A program made the translations under genes and the position numbers. A model generated the notes under the pieces. The model had not been told where the DNA came from. It saw only the letters and a program-made list of their open reading frames with translations, and made no database searches. This document shows, in pieces, positions 1-7,912 of a stretch of DNA of 50,256 nucleotides. Positions within the stretch are counted from its first letter, which is position 1. Each line of letters begins with the position of its first letter. The stretch is from Porphyromonas somerae DSM 23386 (GTDB lineage: Bacteria > Bacteroidota > Bacteroidia > Bacteroidales > Porphyromonadaceae): contig NZ_AQVC01000014.1 in assembly GCF_000372405.1 (NCBI RefSeq), positions 129 to 50,384 of the forward strand, written 5' to 3'.

Positions 1-1295
1 TCGTAGTTACAGATGATGATCTTCTTTGCTTGGTCTACATTGAGTACCGGCATACCATAAATAGGGGTGCCCTCAGCCTCACGAGCCGCTGGATTGATCA
101 CGTCATTAGCTCCTACCACTACTACGAGGTCGGTGTTGCTGAAGTCATCATTGATCTGCTCCATCTCAAAAAGCTCCTCGTAGTCTACATCGGCCTCTGC
201 AAGTAGCACATTCATATGCCCTGGCATACGACCAGCTACTGGGTGGATTGCATAGCGTACCTTAGCTCCATTCTCTTCAAAGGCTTGTCCAAGTTGCTTA
301 ACCTGATGCTGAGCTTGAGCCAAGGCCATACCATACCCTGGTACGATGATCACGCTCTTAGCAGCCTTCATCTCCTCACTTAGAGTGCTCTCTTTTGAAG
401 CTTGAGGCTCTGCCTTAGGTGTTGGAGGTGGAGTAGAACTCTTTTTTGCTTGAGTTGGTGCAGATGTTTTGCCCAATAGAATATCAAGTAAGCTCCTATT
501 CATCGCTTTGCACATCACTTGCGTGAGAAGCAATCCAGAAGCCCCCACTATACCACCTATCGCTACCAGCATTACATTGCCAATTGCCATACCTGCTATA
601 CCACCAGCTACACCGCTCAGAGAGTTGAGAAGTGAAATGGTTATAGGCATATCAGCACCACCTACTCGAAGAGTGAAAATCCATCCAAAGAGGCCTGAAA
701 CCACCACAGTAAGGAGTGCAATCCAAATGAAGTTATCGGTGTTAAGGAACCATCCACCCCATATAAGCATAACTAAGGATAGCACAAGTAATCCTAACAT
801 TATCAAACTATGAAAGGGTAATATGACAGGTTGTTGCTTTAACACTCGATGCAACTTTCCAGCTGCTACGAGGCTCCCAGTAAGTGTTACCATACCGATA
901 ACAATGGCAAGTACAGCAGTAAAAGCCTCAAAATGGAAGGTGGGTTGCTGAAAAAAACCAACAATACTAGCTGATACAGAAGTAACACCAAGTGTTACGA
1001 TACCGACGAGTGCTGATGCAGCACCACCTAGACCATTAAGTAGCCCCACAGTTTGTGGCATCTGAATCATAGTCACTTTGCGTGCTAGCACAAGTCCGAT
1101 AGCACCACCCAATAGCAAGAATAGACATGCAACCAAGATGGCTGTAAGACTACCACCAGAAAAAGCAACTAATATCGCAAGTATCATCGCAATGATACTC
1201 AATCGGTTGCCTTGTACTGCAGTGGGAACTCGACTCATCATCCATAGTCCCACAACAACGAGAATAGGAATAAGATAGCTTAGAAACACACTCAT
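1..1295 (-). CDS. pntB: NAD(P) transhydrogenase subunit beta (PntB), C-terminus beyond window
   Basis: Inner-membrane and NADP(H)-binding subunit of the proton-translocating transhydrogenase, which uses the proton gradient to reduce NADP+ with NADH. I translated the (-) strand from the ATG at 1295: about 431 residues are visible and the frame runs off the left edge without a stop (the family is usually about 460-470). The N-terminal half is a series of hydrophobic helices with Gly-rich loops (GGAASALVG, LNSLSGVAGG). A low-complexity Pro/Lys/Ser linker follows, then the NADP domain with the motifs VIIVPGYGMALAQAQH and HPVAGRMPGHMNVLLAEA. The start overlaps the pntAB stop as ATGA, so the two are probably translationally coupled. 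Identification is firm; only the last 30-40 residues are missing. Confidence 0.96.
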   Translation of the reverse strand, partial: MSVFLSYLIPILVVVGLWMMSRVPTAVQGNRLSIIAMILAILVAFSGGSLTAILVACLFLLLGGAIGLVLARKVTMIQMPQTVGLLNGLGGAASALVGIVTLGVTSVSASIVGFFQQPTFHFEAFTAVLAIVIGMVTLTGSLVAAGKLHRVLKQQPVILPFHSLIMLGLLVLSLVMLIWGGWFLNTDNFIWIALLTVVVSGLFGWIFTLRVGGADMPITISLLNSLSGVAGGIAGMAIGNVMLVAIGGIVGASGLLLTQVMCKAMNRSLLDILLGKTSAPTQAKKSSTPPPTPKAEPQASKESTLSEEMKAAKSVIIVPGYGMALAQAQHQVKQLGQAFEENGAKVRYAIHPVAGRMPGHMNVLLAEADVDYEELFEMEQINDDFSNTDLVVVVGANDVINPAAREAEGTPIYGMPVLNVDQAKKIIICNY

Positions 1296-1636
1296 GACTT
1301 ACCTCCTTTCTCTTTGCCTTTTTTAGACTTGAACATCCGGAGCATACGCTCTGTAACCCCAAAACCACCTACAATATTGATCATGGCCAAGAGAATGGCA
1401 ATGCCAGAGATAATTATTGCTGTATTGATGATTCCAGCACCTCCAAACCACCTAGTCAGCTCTGTGAAGCCAACAAACTGAAGTAGGCTGATTATGGCAC
1501 CAACTACTGTAATTCCAGAGAGAGCATTCATTCCCGACATAAGTGGGGTGTGGAGCAAACTTGGTATTTTCTTAATCACAAAGTACCCAACAACAGAGGA
1601 TACTATGAATACCAGTACTAATAATATAGGACTCAT
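1292..1636 (-). CDS. pntAB: NAD(P) transhydrogenase, small membrane subunit (PntAB type)
   Basis: Short membrane subunit of the three-gene form of transhydrogenase, corresponding to the C-terminal membrane part of E. coli PntA. With the ATG at 1636 the protein is 114 aa, starting MSPILLVLVFIVSSVVGYFVI, with about three hydrophobic helices, the family motif LHTPLMSGMNALSGI and a Lys-rich tail. An in-frame start 14 codons upstream (1678) lies inside a large hairpin (1656-1700), so I prefer the internal ATG. The region just before it is A/T-rich with no Shine-Dalgarno, as is common in Bacteroidetes. It overlaps pntB by ATGA and lies downstream of pntAA. Confidence 0.93.
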   Translation of the reverse strand: MSPILLVLVFIVSSVVGYFVIKKIPSLLHTPLMSGMNALSGITVVGAIISLLQFVGFTELTRWFGGAGIINTAIIISGIAILLAMINIVGGFGVTERMLRMFKSKKGKEKGGKS

Positions 1637-1655
1637 ATATAATAATAACAAAGTT

Positions 1656-1700
1656 AAAGGAGGTATACGGGCGGACATAGGTCCGTAGTATACCTCCTTT
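1656..1700 (-). promoter_or_regulatory. Intergenic hairpin between pntAA and pntAB
   Basis: A 45-nt inverted repeat lies in the pntAA-pntAB gap. The outer arms AAAGGAGGTATAC (1656-1668) and GTATACCTCCTTT (1688-1700) are perfect over 13 bp. An inner 5-bp stem CGGAC/GTCCG (1672-1676 with 1681-1685) closes a 4-nt loop. In the pnt transcript the 5' arm carries an ideal Shine-Dalgarno and the 3' arm resembles the end of 16S rRNA. It could be an mRNA-processing or stability element, an attenuator, or a translational control. No proper U-tract follows, so it is not a classical terminator. Confidence 0.75.
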
Positions 1701-1712
1701 AGCGTGCATTAA

Positions 1713-2870
1713 TTACTTATTCATTGCCTCAAGTGTGCCTTGATGTACGATCTCATGGTCACGAGTTACGAGGATCTTCTGACAAATCTCATCACTCATA
1801 TCTAGAGCAATCTTGCCATCCTTGGTAAGGTACTTCACGAGGTTGTAAACATTTTGGGCAAACATCCATGTGGAGCTATTAGGCAGTAGACCAGGAATGT
1901 TTTTGATACCGATAAGAGTTACATTGTGCTTCCTCTCTGTCTCTCCTGGGGGGGTGATTTCGCAGTTTCCGCCTTGGTCGATAGAGATATCCACGATCAC
2001 AGAGCCAGGCTTCATCTGCTTAACCATCTCTTCTGTGATAAGCGTTGGGGCAATCTTACCAGGAACAAGTGCAGAGCAAAATACGATGTCCATCTCCTTG
2101 ATAGTAGGGAATAGCATCTCACGCTCCTTAGCTAGTACATCCGCTGGTAAACTATTGGCATATCCTCCTTCGGCAATTGCCAATTCAGCAGGTACGCCCG
2201 TTTCAATTGGCTTAGCTCCCAAACTAGTGGCTTGCTCCAGAGCCATAGGACGAATATCTGCAGCGTAGGTGATAGCACCAAGACGTCGTGCAGTGGCTAG
2301 TGCCTGAAGACCAGCAACTCCCACTCCTATAACCATTGCCTTAGCAGGTTTGATTTGACCTACAGCAGTAAACATCTGAGGCATAAAGTAGGCCAATTCA
2401 TTAGCGGCTAATAAGATGCCCTTATACCCTGCACAGGTACTCATAGAGGTGAGCGCATCTAAGTTTTGAGCTCTGGATATGCGTGGAATGCCATCAAGCG
2501 TCAAAGCAATAACGCCCTGCTTAGCCAGCTTGCGTACCATGTCGTGATTTACAGGTGATGCAGGGTGTATGAAGGTAATCAACACCTGACCTTCATGCAT
2601 CATATCTACTTCATGCTTTCCAAGTCTCTCATTGAATAGAGGCTCTTTGACTTTAAGAATAACATCTGCCTTTTGGTACAGCTCTTCAGTATCAGTCAAA
2701 AGCTGAGCACCAGCAGTTACATAGTCATTGTCGTGGTGAAATGAAGGCTCACCAGCACCAGCCTCTACATAGACTGTAGCACCATCGGCTACAAACTTCT
2801 CTACAGTTTCAGGAGTTGCAGATACTCGGCTCTCACCGTGCATTATCTCCTTTGGAATGCAAATAATCAT
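1713..2870 (-). CDS. pntAA: NAD(P) transhydrogenase subunit alpha, NAD-binding part (PntAA)
   Basis: Soluble NAD(H)-binding subunit (domain I) of the transhydrogenase, 385 aa, related to alanine dehydrogenase. It begins MIICIPKEIMHGESRVSATPETV, the typical N-terminus (KE...E.RVA..P). A Rossmann fold with GVGVAGLQALATARRLGA lies at about residues 197-214, and VDISIDQGGNCE around 290 is the conserved segment that contacts the membrane partners. The length fits the stand-alone domain of three-gene systems such as Rhodospirillum rubrum. It is the first gene of a (-) operon pntAA-pntAB-pntB. A promoter-like element is at 2960-2967, about 90 nt upstream of the ATG. Confidence 0.96.
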   Translation of the reverse strand: MIICIPKEIMHGESRVSATPETVEKFVADGATVYVEAGAGEPSFHHDNDYVTAGAQLLTDTEELYQKADVILKVKEPLFNERLGKHEVDMMHEGQVLITFIHPASPVNHDMVRKLAKQGVIALTLDGIPRISRAQNLDALTSMSTCAGYKGILLAANELAYFMPQMFTAVGQIKPAKAMVIGVGVAGLQALATARRLGAITYAADIRPMALEQATSLGAKPIETGVPAELAIAEGGYANSLPADVLAKEREMLFPTIKEMDIVFCSALVPGKIAPTLITEEMVKQMKPGSVIVDISIDQGGNCEITPPGETERKHNVTLIGIKNIPGLLPNSSTWMFAQNVYNLVKYLTKDGKIALDMSDEICQKILVTRDHEIVHQGTLEAMNK

Positions 2871-2959
2871 AGTGGTCTTTTAATAGGTTTTGCTCATCGG
2901 AGAAGTATCAAAAGAGACCCGCTCCTAAGAGTTAGTTATTACTACAATGCTTTTCTCCA

Positions 2960-2967
2960 CAAATGTA
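2960..2967 (-). promoter_or_regulatory. Putative promoter -7 element for the pnt operon
   Basis: The (-) strand reads TACATTTG, matching the Bacteroidetes -7 consensus TAnnTTTG. The expected start is around 2953, giving a leader of roughly 80 nt before the pntAA ATG. A TTGG further upstream is a weak -33 candidate with slightly long spacing. Confidence 0.5.
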
Positions 2968-3037
2968 GGGAAAAGCCGACTATTTGCCAAGTACAATATG
3001 TTGTTTTTTTGCAATAACTATTTTGATATGCACATTG

Positions 3038-3074
3038 CAATACTCTTGATACCACATCAATCAAAAGAGTATTG
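3038..3074. repeat. Inverted repeat downstream of tRNA-Thr
   Basis: Perfect 10-bp arms CAATACTCTT (3038-3047) and AAGAGTATTG (3065-3074), with an inner TTGAT-N5-ATCAA dyad. There is no U-tract on either strand, so it could be an RNA 3' hairpin of the tRNA-Thr transcript or a protein-binding dyad upstream of the pnt promoter. Confidence 0.45.
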
Positions 3075-3190
3075 TTTAGCCATTATTCCCGCTTTAATTA
3101 GATATTATCTACGGCAACCTTATCACAAAAAAATAAGGAAATGCTTGTCTGCACTCCCTTATAACCATATGCTTTTCTCTATATACTTTG

Positions 3191-3263
<73 letters not shown>

Positions 3264-3291
3264 AAACTGTTATGGTTTGTCTTTGACGTCG

Positions 3292-3299
3292 CAAAGATA
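3292..3299 (-). promoter_or_regulatory. Promoter -7 element for tRNA-Thr(CGT)
   Basis: TATCTTTG on the (-) strand, a perfect TAnnTTTG match about 29 nt upstream of the mature tRNA 5' end, correctly oriented. Confidence 0.65.
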
Positions 3300-3563
3300 A
3301 TAAATTAATTAGAATTCATAATAATAATTGGTGATTATTCCTGGGTGAATAGATTTGATTGTAGGGGTATATGTTGGTGAAAATAGGTACATTTGCATCA
3401 CAATTTGTAACATGTATGAAATCTAAGCGTAATCACTATATCTGTCTGACCTTTTCATCCAATGGGATAAGTGGTTTGTTGCAGTTCAAAAAAATACTAT
3501 TTTGTTTGAACAGCACTCCACAGAGTCTTATTGTTTAGCACGGTAGATTAAAGTCGCAAAACA

Positions 3564-4508
3564 ATGCAAAACTCAACTTTTTCGCCTTTTCGCACTTTTA
3601 CTCGTAATGAATGGAGCCGGCTTGATAGCCATCCCGACTTTCCTTTTTCACAGATTGACTTGAGTAAATTAAGAGCTCTCAATGAACCACTAACTGAGTC
3701 TGAAATTAGTGATATATATCTGCCACTTTGCAGGTTGCTTCAAATTCATATCACTCACTTTAAGAGACTACACAATGAATATGATGAATTTTTCCATAAG
3801 CCGTCTCATAATGTCCCTTTCGTAATTGGGATTGCTGGAAGTGTCGCTGTGGGAAAGAGTACTACGGCACGAGTGCTTCAGAAACTACTCTCAATGGATC
3901 AGTCGTGCCCTAAGGTGGACCTCCTGACTACCGATGGTTTTCTCTTGCCCAATGCTGAGCTGGCGAAAAGAGGAATCTTGGATCGCAAAGGTTTCCCTGA
4001 AAGCTATGATGCAAAGCGATTGATCAACTTCCTTTTTTCAGTAAAAAGTGGTAAAAGATACTTGGAAGTGCCAGTGTACTCACATCTATTCTACGATATT
4101 ATCCCAGATGAAGTACAGGTCATTGACCAACCAGATATATTGATCGTGGAGGGAATTAATGTATTGCAGGTAGATCCGGATAGAATGGAAGCCACGCAGC
4201 AAGTATTTGTTTCGGACTTTTTTGACTTTTCTATCTACGTGGATGCAGATGTGGAAAATATTAGAAGGTGGTATGTGGATCGATTTATCAAGCTTCAGCA
4301 AACAGCCTTCAATAATCCTGATTCATTTTTCACAAGATTTGCTGACTTGCCATTAGAGGAGGCAAAAGCAATAGCTAACCAGATCTGGGAAGAGATTAAC
4401 CTTAAAAACCTATATGAAAATATTCTACCGACTAAGTTTAGGTCAAGCTTAATCCTTGAAAAAGGAACGGACCATGCTATGCGATCGGTTCGTCTTCGAA
4501 AAGTATAA
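3564..4508 (+). CDS. coaA: Type I pantothenate kinase
   Basis: Cytoplasmic kinase that phosphorylates pantothenate with ATP, the first committed step of coenzyme A synthesis. It has 314 aa, the normal length for bacterial type I PanK. Walker A is GIAGSVAVGKST (residues about 89-100). Further family segments are VDLLTTDGFLLPN, KGFPESYD, PVYSHLFYDI and DILIVEGINVLQ, and the C-terminus ends ...ILEKGTDHAMRSVRLRKV. The gene stands alone, and its last 32 bp overlap the 3' end of the convergent WbqC gene. The 300 nt upstream (3264-3563) contain only the tRNA-Thr promoter and nothing else I recognise; no clear TAnnTTTG element precedes the gene. Confidence 0.97.
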   Translation: MQNSTFSPFRTFTRNEWSRLDSHPDFPFSQIDLSKLRALNEPLTESEISDIYLPLCRLLQIHITHFKRLHNEYDEFFHKPSHNVPFVIGIAGSVAVGKSTTARVLQKLLSMDQSCPKVDLLTTDGFLLPNAELAKRGILDRKGFPESYDAKRLINFLFSVKSGKRYLEVPVYSHLFYDIIPDEVQVIDQPDILIVEGINVLQVDPDRMEATQQVFVSDFFDFSIYVDADVENIRRWYVDRFIKLQQTAFNNPDSFFTRFADLPLEEAKAIANQIWEEINLKNLYENILPTKFRSSLILEKGTDHAMRSVRLRKV

Positions 4509-5076
4509 GCCTACTCTCTGAACCTATACATAGTAGCATATCTAGGGCTGATAAATTTGGTTGAAACCCAAATTTGTATTCAAATACCTGCCAGTATCTT
4601 CTTGAAAAAAGATGATGCTGAGGTGTATAAAACTCCGTCAAAAAAATTGGTGAACCATCTTGAGTATGGACCAAAGGAGGGGTGTCAATACCAATTAACT
4701 TACAAAGTAAAGCTAACCAATCGTGATTGTAATCTACTAAGCGATGAGCTGGGTTGAAGACGTGCTCCCCGATTGATTCACAATAATGCTCCCAATATGG
4801 TGTGGAGCAATAGTTACTTCTAAGCATTTGCCACAATTTATTCCTCCATTGACCATGCTCGGAAATACAAACTTCGTATGTAGATGGTGATGGGTATCCA
4901 ATCTTCTCTACTGGTATAGTGAAGGTTACCTTTCCGTTGGGGCCCATAAGGTTAGTCCTATTTCGAAAGGTTTGTTTCTCATACTGTTCACCCACATATA
5001 TTCCACTGACCTTATTGTGAGCGAGAAGATATAAATAGGGTATGTTGGGCAAAAAGGCAGTTGGCAAAGTCATCAT
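4477..5076 (-). CDS. WbqC family protein
   Basis: A 199-aa protein of the WbqC-like family, which is found in polysaccharide loci and, in Bacteroidales, next to signal peptidase genes. Its biochemical function is not established to my knowledge. Visible features are the N-terminal segment LPNIPYLYLLAHNKVSGIYVGEQYEKQTFRNR, the Trp/His-rich middle GQWRNKLWQMLRSNYCSTPYWEHY and a leucine-rich C-terminus NLSALDMLLCIGSES. No signal peptide or membrane helix is seen. The first ATG overlaps the upstream stop as ATGA; a second ATG follows immediately. It is the last gene of dapB-lepB-S26-like-WbqC, and its 3' end overlaps coaA on the other strand. Confidence 0.85.
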   Translation of the reverse strand: MMTLPTAFLPNIPYLYLLAHNKVSGIYVGEQYEKQTFRNRTNLMGPNGKVTFTIPVEKIGYPSPSTYEVCISEHGQWRNKLWQMLRSNYCSTPYWEHYCESIGEHVFNPAHRLVDYNHDWLALLCKLIGIDTPPLVHTQDGSPIFLTEFYTPQHHLFSRRYWQVFEYKFGFQPNLSALDMLLCIGSESRLILFEDEPIA

Positions 5077-5417
5077 AGTCTAAATGATTTTATCATCTTG
5101 CCCTTAATCATCTTTGTCTTGATCCATTTCTCTTCACCTCCTATACGGACTTTGCACTTCTCCTTTGTGTGAGAGATGTATTCGGCAGGTGCTAGCTCCC
5201 CATTTGTGAGCTCAATGAGAATAATATCTCCCTCAACCTTTGGTTTTGACTGGATAGAGACGATTATCAAACTCTTTTGTGTCGTGCTATCACCTTCAAT
5301 GTAATAGGTGCCAATGAAGAAAAACTTTATCAGGATAAGTAGGAACGCAAGGAAAATCAACCATAACCAAACTATGCCTGATGACCTATAGCTCTTATTT
5401 TTTTCTCTCCCCATCAA
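5073..5417 (-). CDS. Small membrane protein resembling a degenerate S26 signal peptidase
   Basis: 114 aa with one strong N-terminal transmembrane helix (about residues 13-35), then a short exposed domain. The segments YYIEGDSTTQKSLIIV and KVEGDIILIEL resemble the signal-peptidase-I boxes around the catalytic Ser (IPSGS...) and the GDIVVF strand. The general-base box (KR....PGD) and the MGDNR box are absent. It overlaps lepB upstream and WbqC downstream by ATGA, so all three are probably translated together. I infer an accessory or inactive paralogue of the neighbouring LepB; an active minimal enzyme is less likely given the missing Lys box. Confidence 0.7.
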   Translation of the reverse strand: MMGREKNKSYRSSGIVWLWLIFLAFLLILIKFFFIGTYYIEGDSTTQKSLIIVSIQSKPKVEGDIILIELTNGELAPAEYISHTKEKCKVRIGGEEKWIKTKMIKGKMIKSFRL

Positions 5418-6799
5418 TGTAGAGTGGTAAAAAATCTATTCCACCTCACACCACCTTTATCCTTATCCCAAGAGAGCCATACAAACATCGGTTTCCCGAC
5501 TATGTGATCCTCTGGAACAAAACCCCAGCTACGAGAGTCTAGTGAATTGTGCCTATTATCGCCCATCATCCAGTAATAATCCATCTCAAATGTATAAGTG
5601 TCAGATGCAATGCCATCAATATAGATAATGCTATCTTTTACGACTAAATCGTGACCTTCATAATTTGTGATGCAGCGTTTATACAGCTGTAGGTTGTCGG
5701 GAGTGAGGTATATAGTAGCACCTTTCTTCGGAATCCATAGGGGTCCATAATTATCTCGAGTCCAACCTGTTTCCATGTCTATTGGGAAAGTGTAAAATTG
5801 ATCCGCTGATGGAGAAGGTTCTACAATAATCTTGGTAACTATAGAGTGTCGCTCTAGCTTTTCTTTCATTTCCTTAGTTAAAGGGAAATGATACAATGCC
5901 CCAGAAGTGCCTAGAGTATCATTATCGAATACAAAGGTTTGATTTGCTAATAACACAATATCATCTTCATTAATACCCAAGTCTTGAAGTTCTTTTGCTG
6001 AGAAGTGATTACCATTAGTCTCAACGAAATAATTATACTGGAGTTTTTCAGGCTCTTTCATCAATTGCCCATTGATGTACAGCGAATTATTTATGATCTG
6101 AAGCGAGTCGCCAGGCATTCCTACAGCTCTTTTGACATAGTGGTCGCGCATGTCAACAGGCCTATACACCACCTCTCCAAACGTTTGTTTATCGCTCCAT
6201 ATTCGGTCTCTCCCATACTGCTTTTTAAGGGTATAGTAGTCGGGGTTCGTGACATTTAGAGCTACAGTATCTCCTACCGGGAAATTGAACACAACGATAT
6301 CATTCATCTTTACCTTTCCAAAGCCTTTGACTCTATGATATTTCCATTGTGGTTTATCCAAATATGCTTTACCACCCCCAGGAAATTGATTGTGAAATAG
6401 AGGAAATGCCAAGGGAGTCATCGGAACCCTAGGACCATAACTTAACTTGCTTACAAAAAGATGATCACCGATTAAAGCTGTTTTCTCAAGGGAGCCTGAA
6501 GGTATCTTAAACTGCTGAAACACAAAAAGGTTTAGAAAGTGCACAATGATTAATACAACGATTAAATCCTCAACAAGTCCCATAATTCCCCTCACTACAG
6601 AACTTGAAGACTTCTCCCACCACCGCCACGGAATAATGCGAGTAACGTAAATATCAAAAATGAAAGGATAAACAATTAGGAAAAACCAAGCACTACTCAC
6701 CCAGATCGAAAACAAAAGGATAATGACGCCCCAAATCGCAGCTTTAATCCATTGTTTCTTGGAAACTCCCTTCCAATCTATTCTTTTCTTCTCTTCCAT
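5414..6799 (-). CDS. lepB: Signal peptidase I (S26), large Bacteroidetes form
   Basis: Inner-membrane serine protease with a Ser/Lys dyad that removes signal peptides from exported proteins. It has 461 aa, longer than the E. coli enzyme because of insertions between the conserved boxes, as is usual in Bacteroidetes. Hydrophobic segments lie at about residues 18-50 and 73-95. The catalytic Ser box is KIPSGSLEKT with Ser103 (Leu replaces the usual Met after SGS). The Lys box is YVKRAVGMPGD with Lys223, and MGDNRHNSLDSRSWG is at 412-426. It follows dapB by 6 nt and overlaps the next small gene by 4 bp. Confidence 0.96.
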   Translation of the reverse strand: MEEKKRIDWKGVSKKQWIKAAIWGVIILLFSIWVSSAWFFLIVYPFIFDIYVTRIIPWRWWEKSSSSVVRGIMGLVEDLIVVLIIVHFLNLFVFQQFKIPSGSLEKTALIGDHLFVSKLSYGPRVPMTPLAFPLFHNQFPGGGKAYLDKPQWKYHRVKGFGKVKMNDIVVFNFPVGDTVALNVTNPDYYTLKKQYGRDRIWSDKQTFGEVVYRPVDMRDHYVKRAVGMPGDSLQIINNSLYINGQLMKEPEKLQYNYFVETNGNHFSAKELQDLGINEDDIVLLANQTFVFDNDTLGTSGALYHFPLTKEMKEKLERHSIVTKIIVEPSPSADQFYTFPIDMETGWTRDNYGPLWIPKKGATIYLTPDNLQLYKRCITNYEGHDLVVKDSIIYIDGIASDTYTFEMDYYWMMGDNRHNSLDSRSWGFVPEDHIVGKPMFVWLSWDKDKGGVRWNRFFTTLH

Positions 6800-6805
6800 A
6801 ACAAC

Positions 6806-7525
6806 TTAGTCTAATCGAATTAAATCCTCCATTCCATAAATACCCTTTTTGTCAACCACAAATTCGGCAGCTAATACGGCGCCAAGTGCTAGACCTTTTC
6901 TACCCTTTGCTTCGTGAGAAAGGGTTAAAACATCCTCTTCGCTCTCATACTTAACTACATGGGTGCCAGGGACACTATCTTTACGTATCGAGGTGATCAA
7001 AAGTTGGTCATCCCTATGAGTAGGGACTTTATTAGGTTCTAGATACGCTAAAGTCTCCGACTTCGAATCTAGATACTCAAGCATCTCATTGGCAATGGTG
7101 AGTGCAGTGCCGCTCGGATAATCTAGCTTATGGATATGATGTGTCTCTTCAACAGTTGGTAGGTAGTTGGGATAATGGTTCATCAACCTTGCCATATAGG
7201 TATTAATCAGTCGGAAAAGATAAACCCCTACACTAAAATTGGATGCGTAAAAAAGTGTGCCGTTATTCTGCTTCACGCAATCAACTGCTTTGCCCCACTG
7301 CTCTAGCCATCCAGTGGTTCCCGACACGATAGGAAGCCCTTGTTGGATACACTTAGTTATATTATTAAATGCAGCTTCAGGACGACTAAATTCAATCACA
7401 ATATCGCAACTAGGGAGAGTATCCCAATCGGAGTCAACTGTAGCTACAATCTTATGCCCACGAGATAGTGCAACTTGTTCCACCTCGTGCCCCATTCTTC
7501 CATATCCTAATAAACAAATTCTCAT
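6806..7525 (-). CDS. dapB: 4-hydroxy-tetrahydrodipicolinate reductase
   Basis: NAD(P)H-dependent reductase of the lysine/meso-diaminopimelate pathway, cytoplasmic, 239 aa. The N-terminal nucleotide-binding motif is GYGRMG (residues 7-12) and the substrate loop is PIVSGTTGW. The family signature EETHHIHKLDYPSGTA carries the catalytic His and Lys (about 129 and 133). The protein is somewhat shorter than the E. coli enzyme, as expected for Bacteroidetes. It is the first gene of the operon; the -7 element TATCTTTG at 7563-7556 puts transcription start about 25 nt before the ATG. Confidence 0.96.
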   Translation of the reverse strand: MRICLLGYGRMGHEVEQVALSRGHKIVATVDSDWDTLPSCDIVIEFSRPEAAFNNITKCIQQGLPIVSGTTGWLEQWGKAVDCVKQNNGTLFYASNFSVGVYLFRLINTYMARLMNHYPNYLPTVEETHHIHKLDYPSGTALTIANEMLEYLDSKSETLAYLEPNKVPTHRDDQLLITSIRKDSVPGTHVVKYESEEDVLTLSHEAKGRKGLALGAVLAAEFVVDKKGIYGMEDLIRLD

Positions 7526-7555
7526 ATATCGGCACTAATCTAGTTTACATATAGG

Positions 7556-7563
7556 CAAAGATA
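7556..7563 (-). promoter_or_regulatory. Promoter -7 element for the dapB-lepB operon
   Basis: TATCTTTG on the (-) strand, a perfect match to TAnnTTTG, 31 nt upstream of the dapB ATG. No convincing TTTG at -33. Confidence 0.6.
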
Positions 7564-7729
7564 CAACTTTTACTATACTTCTATTCACTTCACAATCTAT
7601 AAATCAGTCGGAAACGCCCTTTAATGCTTAGACTTGCTATAAAAACGCATTTGAATAGAAGATGCATAATCTACCAAGGCGCATCACTCCTATTATATAG
7701 ATCCAAAAGCAAAATATTTTCGTAAACAC

Positions 7730-7760
7730 TTGCCTGAGAAAACTATTATTGCTATCTTTG
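7730..7760 (+). promoter_or_regulatory. Promoter for the tRNA(CAT) transcript
   Basis: -7 element TATCTTTG (7753-7760) with TTG at 7730-7732 in the -33 position, 20 nt before it. The start would be near 7766, about 58 nt before the mature tRNA. Confidence 0.65.
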
Positions 7761-7823
7761 CAAACACGAAAAACGAGAGGATGCGGAGATTTCGTGTAAT
7801 GCACGCAAAGCATCTATTTGATT

Positions 7824-7897
7824 GGTCCTGTAGCTCAGTTGGTTAGAGCACCTGACTCATAATCAGGGCGTCCTTGGTTCAAGTCCAAGCTGGACCA
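7824..7897 (+). tRNA. tRNA with CAT anticodon, probably tRNA-Ile2
   Basis: A 74-nt cloverleaf: acceptor GGTCCTG with CTGGACC (one T-T mismatch at 6-67), D-arm AGCTCAGTTGGTTAGAGC, anticodon arm CCTGA-CTCATAA-TCAGG and T-arm GGTTCAAGTCC. CAT can mean elongator Met or Ile2 whose C34 is modified to lysidine. The C4-G69 and C5-G68 pairs are those reported as TilS recognition elements in E. coli Ile2, whereas E. coli elongator Met has U-A and A-U there, so I favour Ile2. Confidence 0.85.
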
Positions 7898-7912
7898 CGT
7901 TAAAGGTATACA

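Larger units (their letters stand above)
2871..3190. other. Intergenic region pntAA to tRNA-Thr
   Basis: About 320 nt with no convincing gene. It holds the pnt promoter element (2960-2967) and a nested inverted repeat at 3038-3074 (arms CAATACTCTT and AAGAGTATTG, perfect over 10 bp, with TTGAT-N5-ATCAA inside). A frame open on the + strand from 2947 runs through the antisense of the tRNA and is not a gene. Confidence 0.6.

Noticed and set aside
1240-1368. Frameshift between pntAB and pntB
   Set aside because: The ATGA overlap is a normal coupled junction in the three-gene pnt system.
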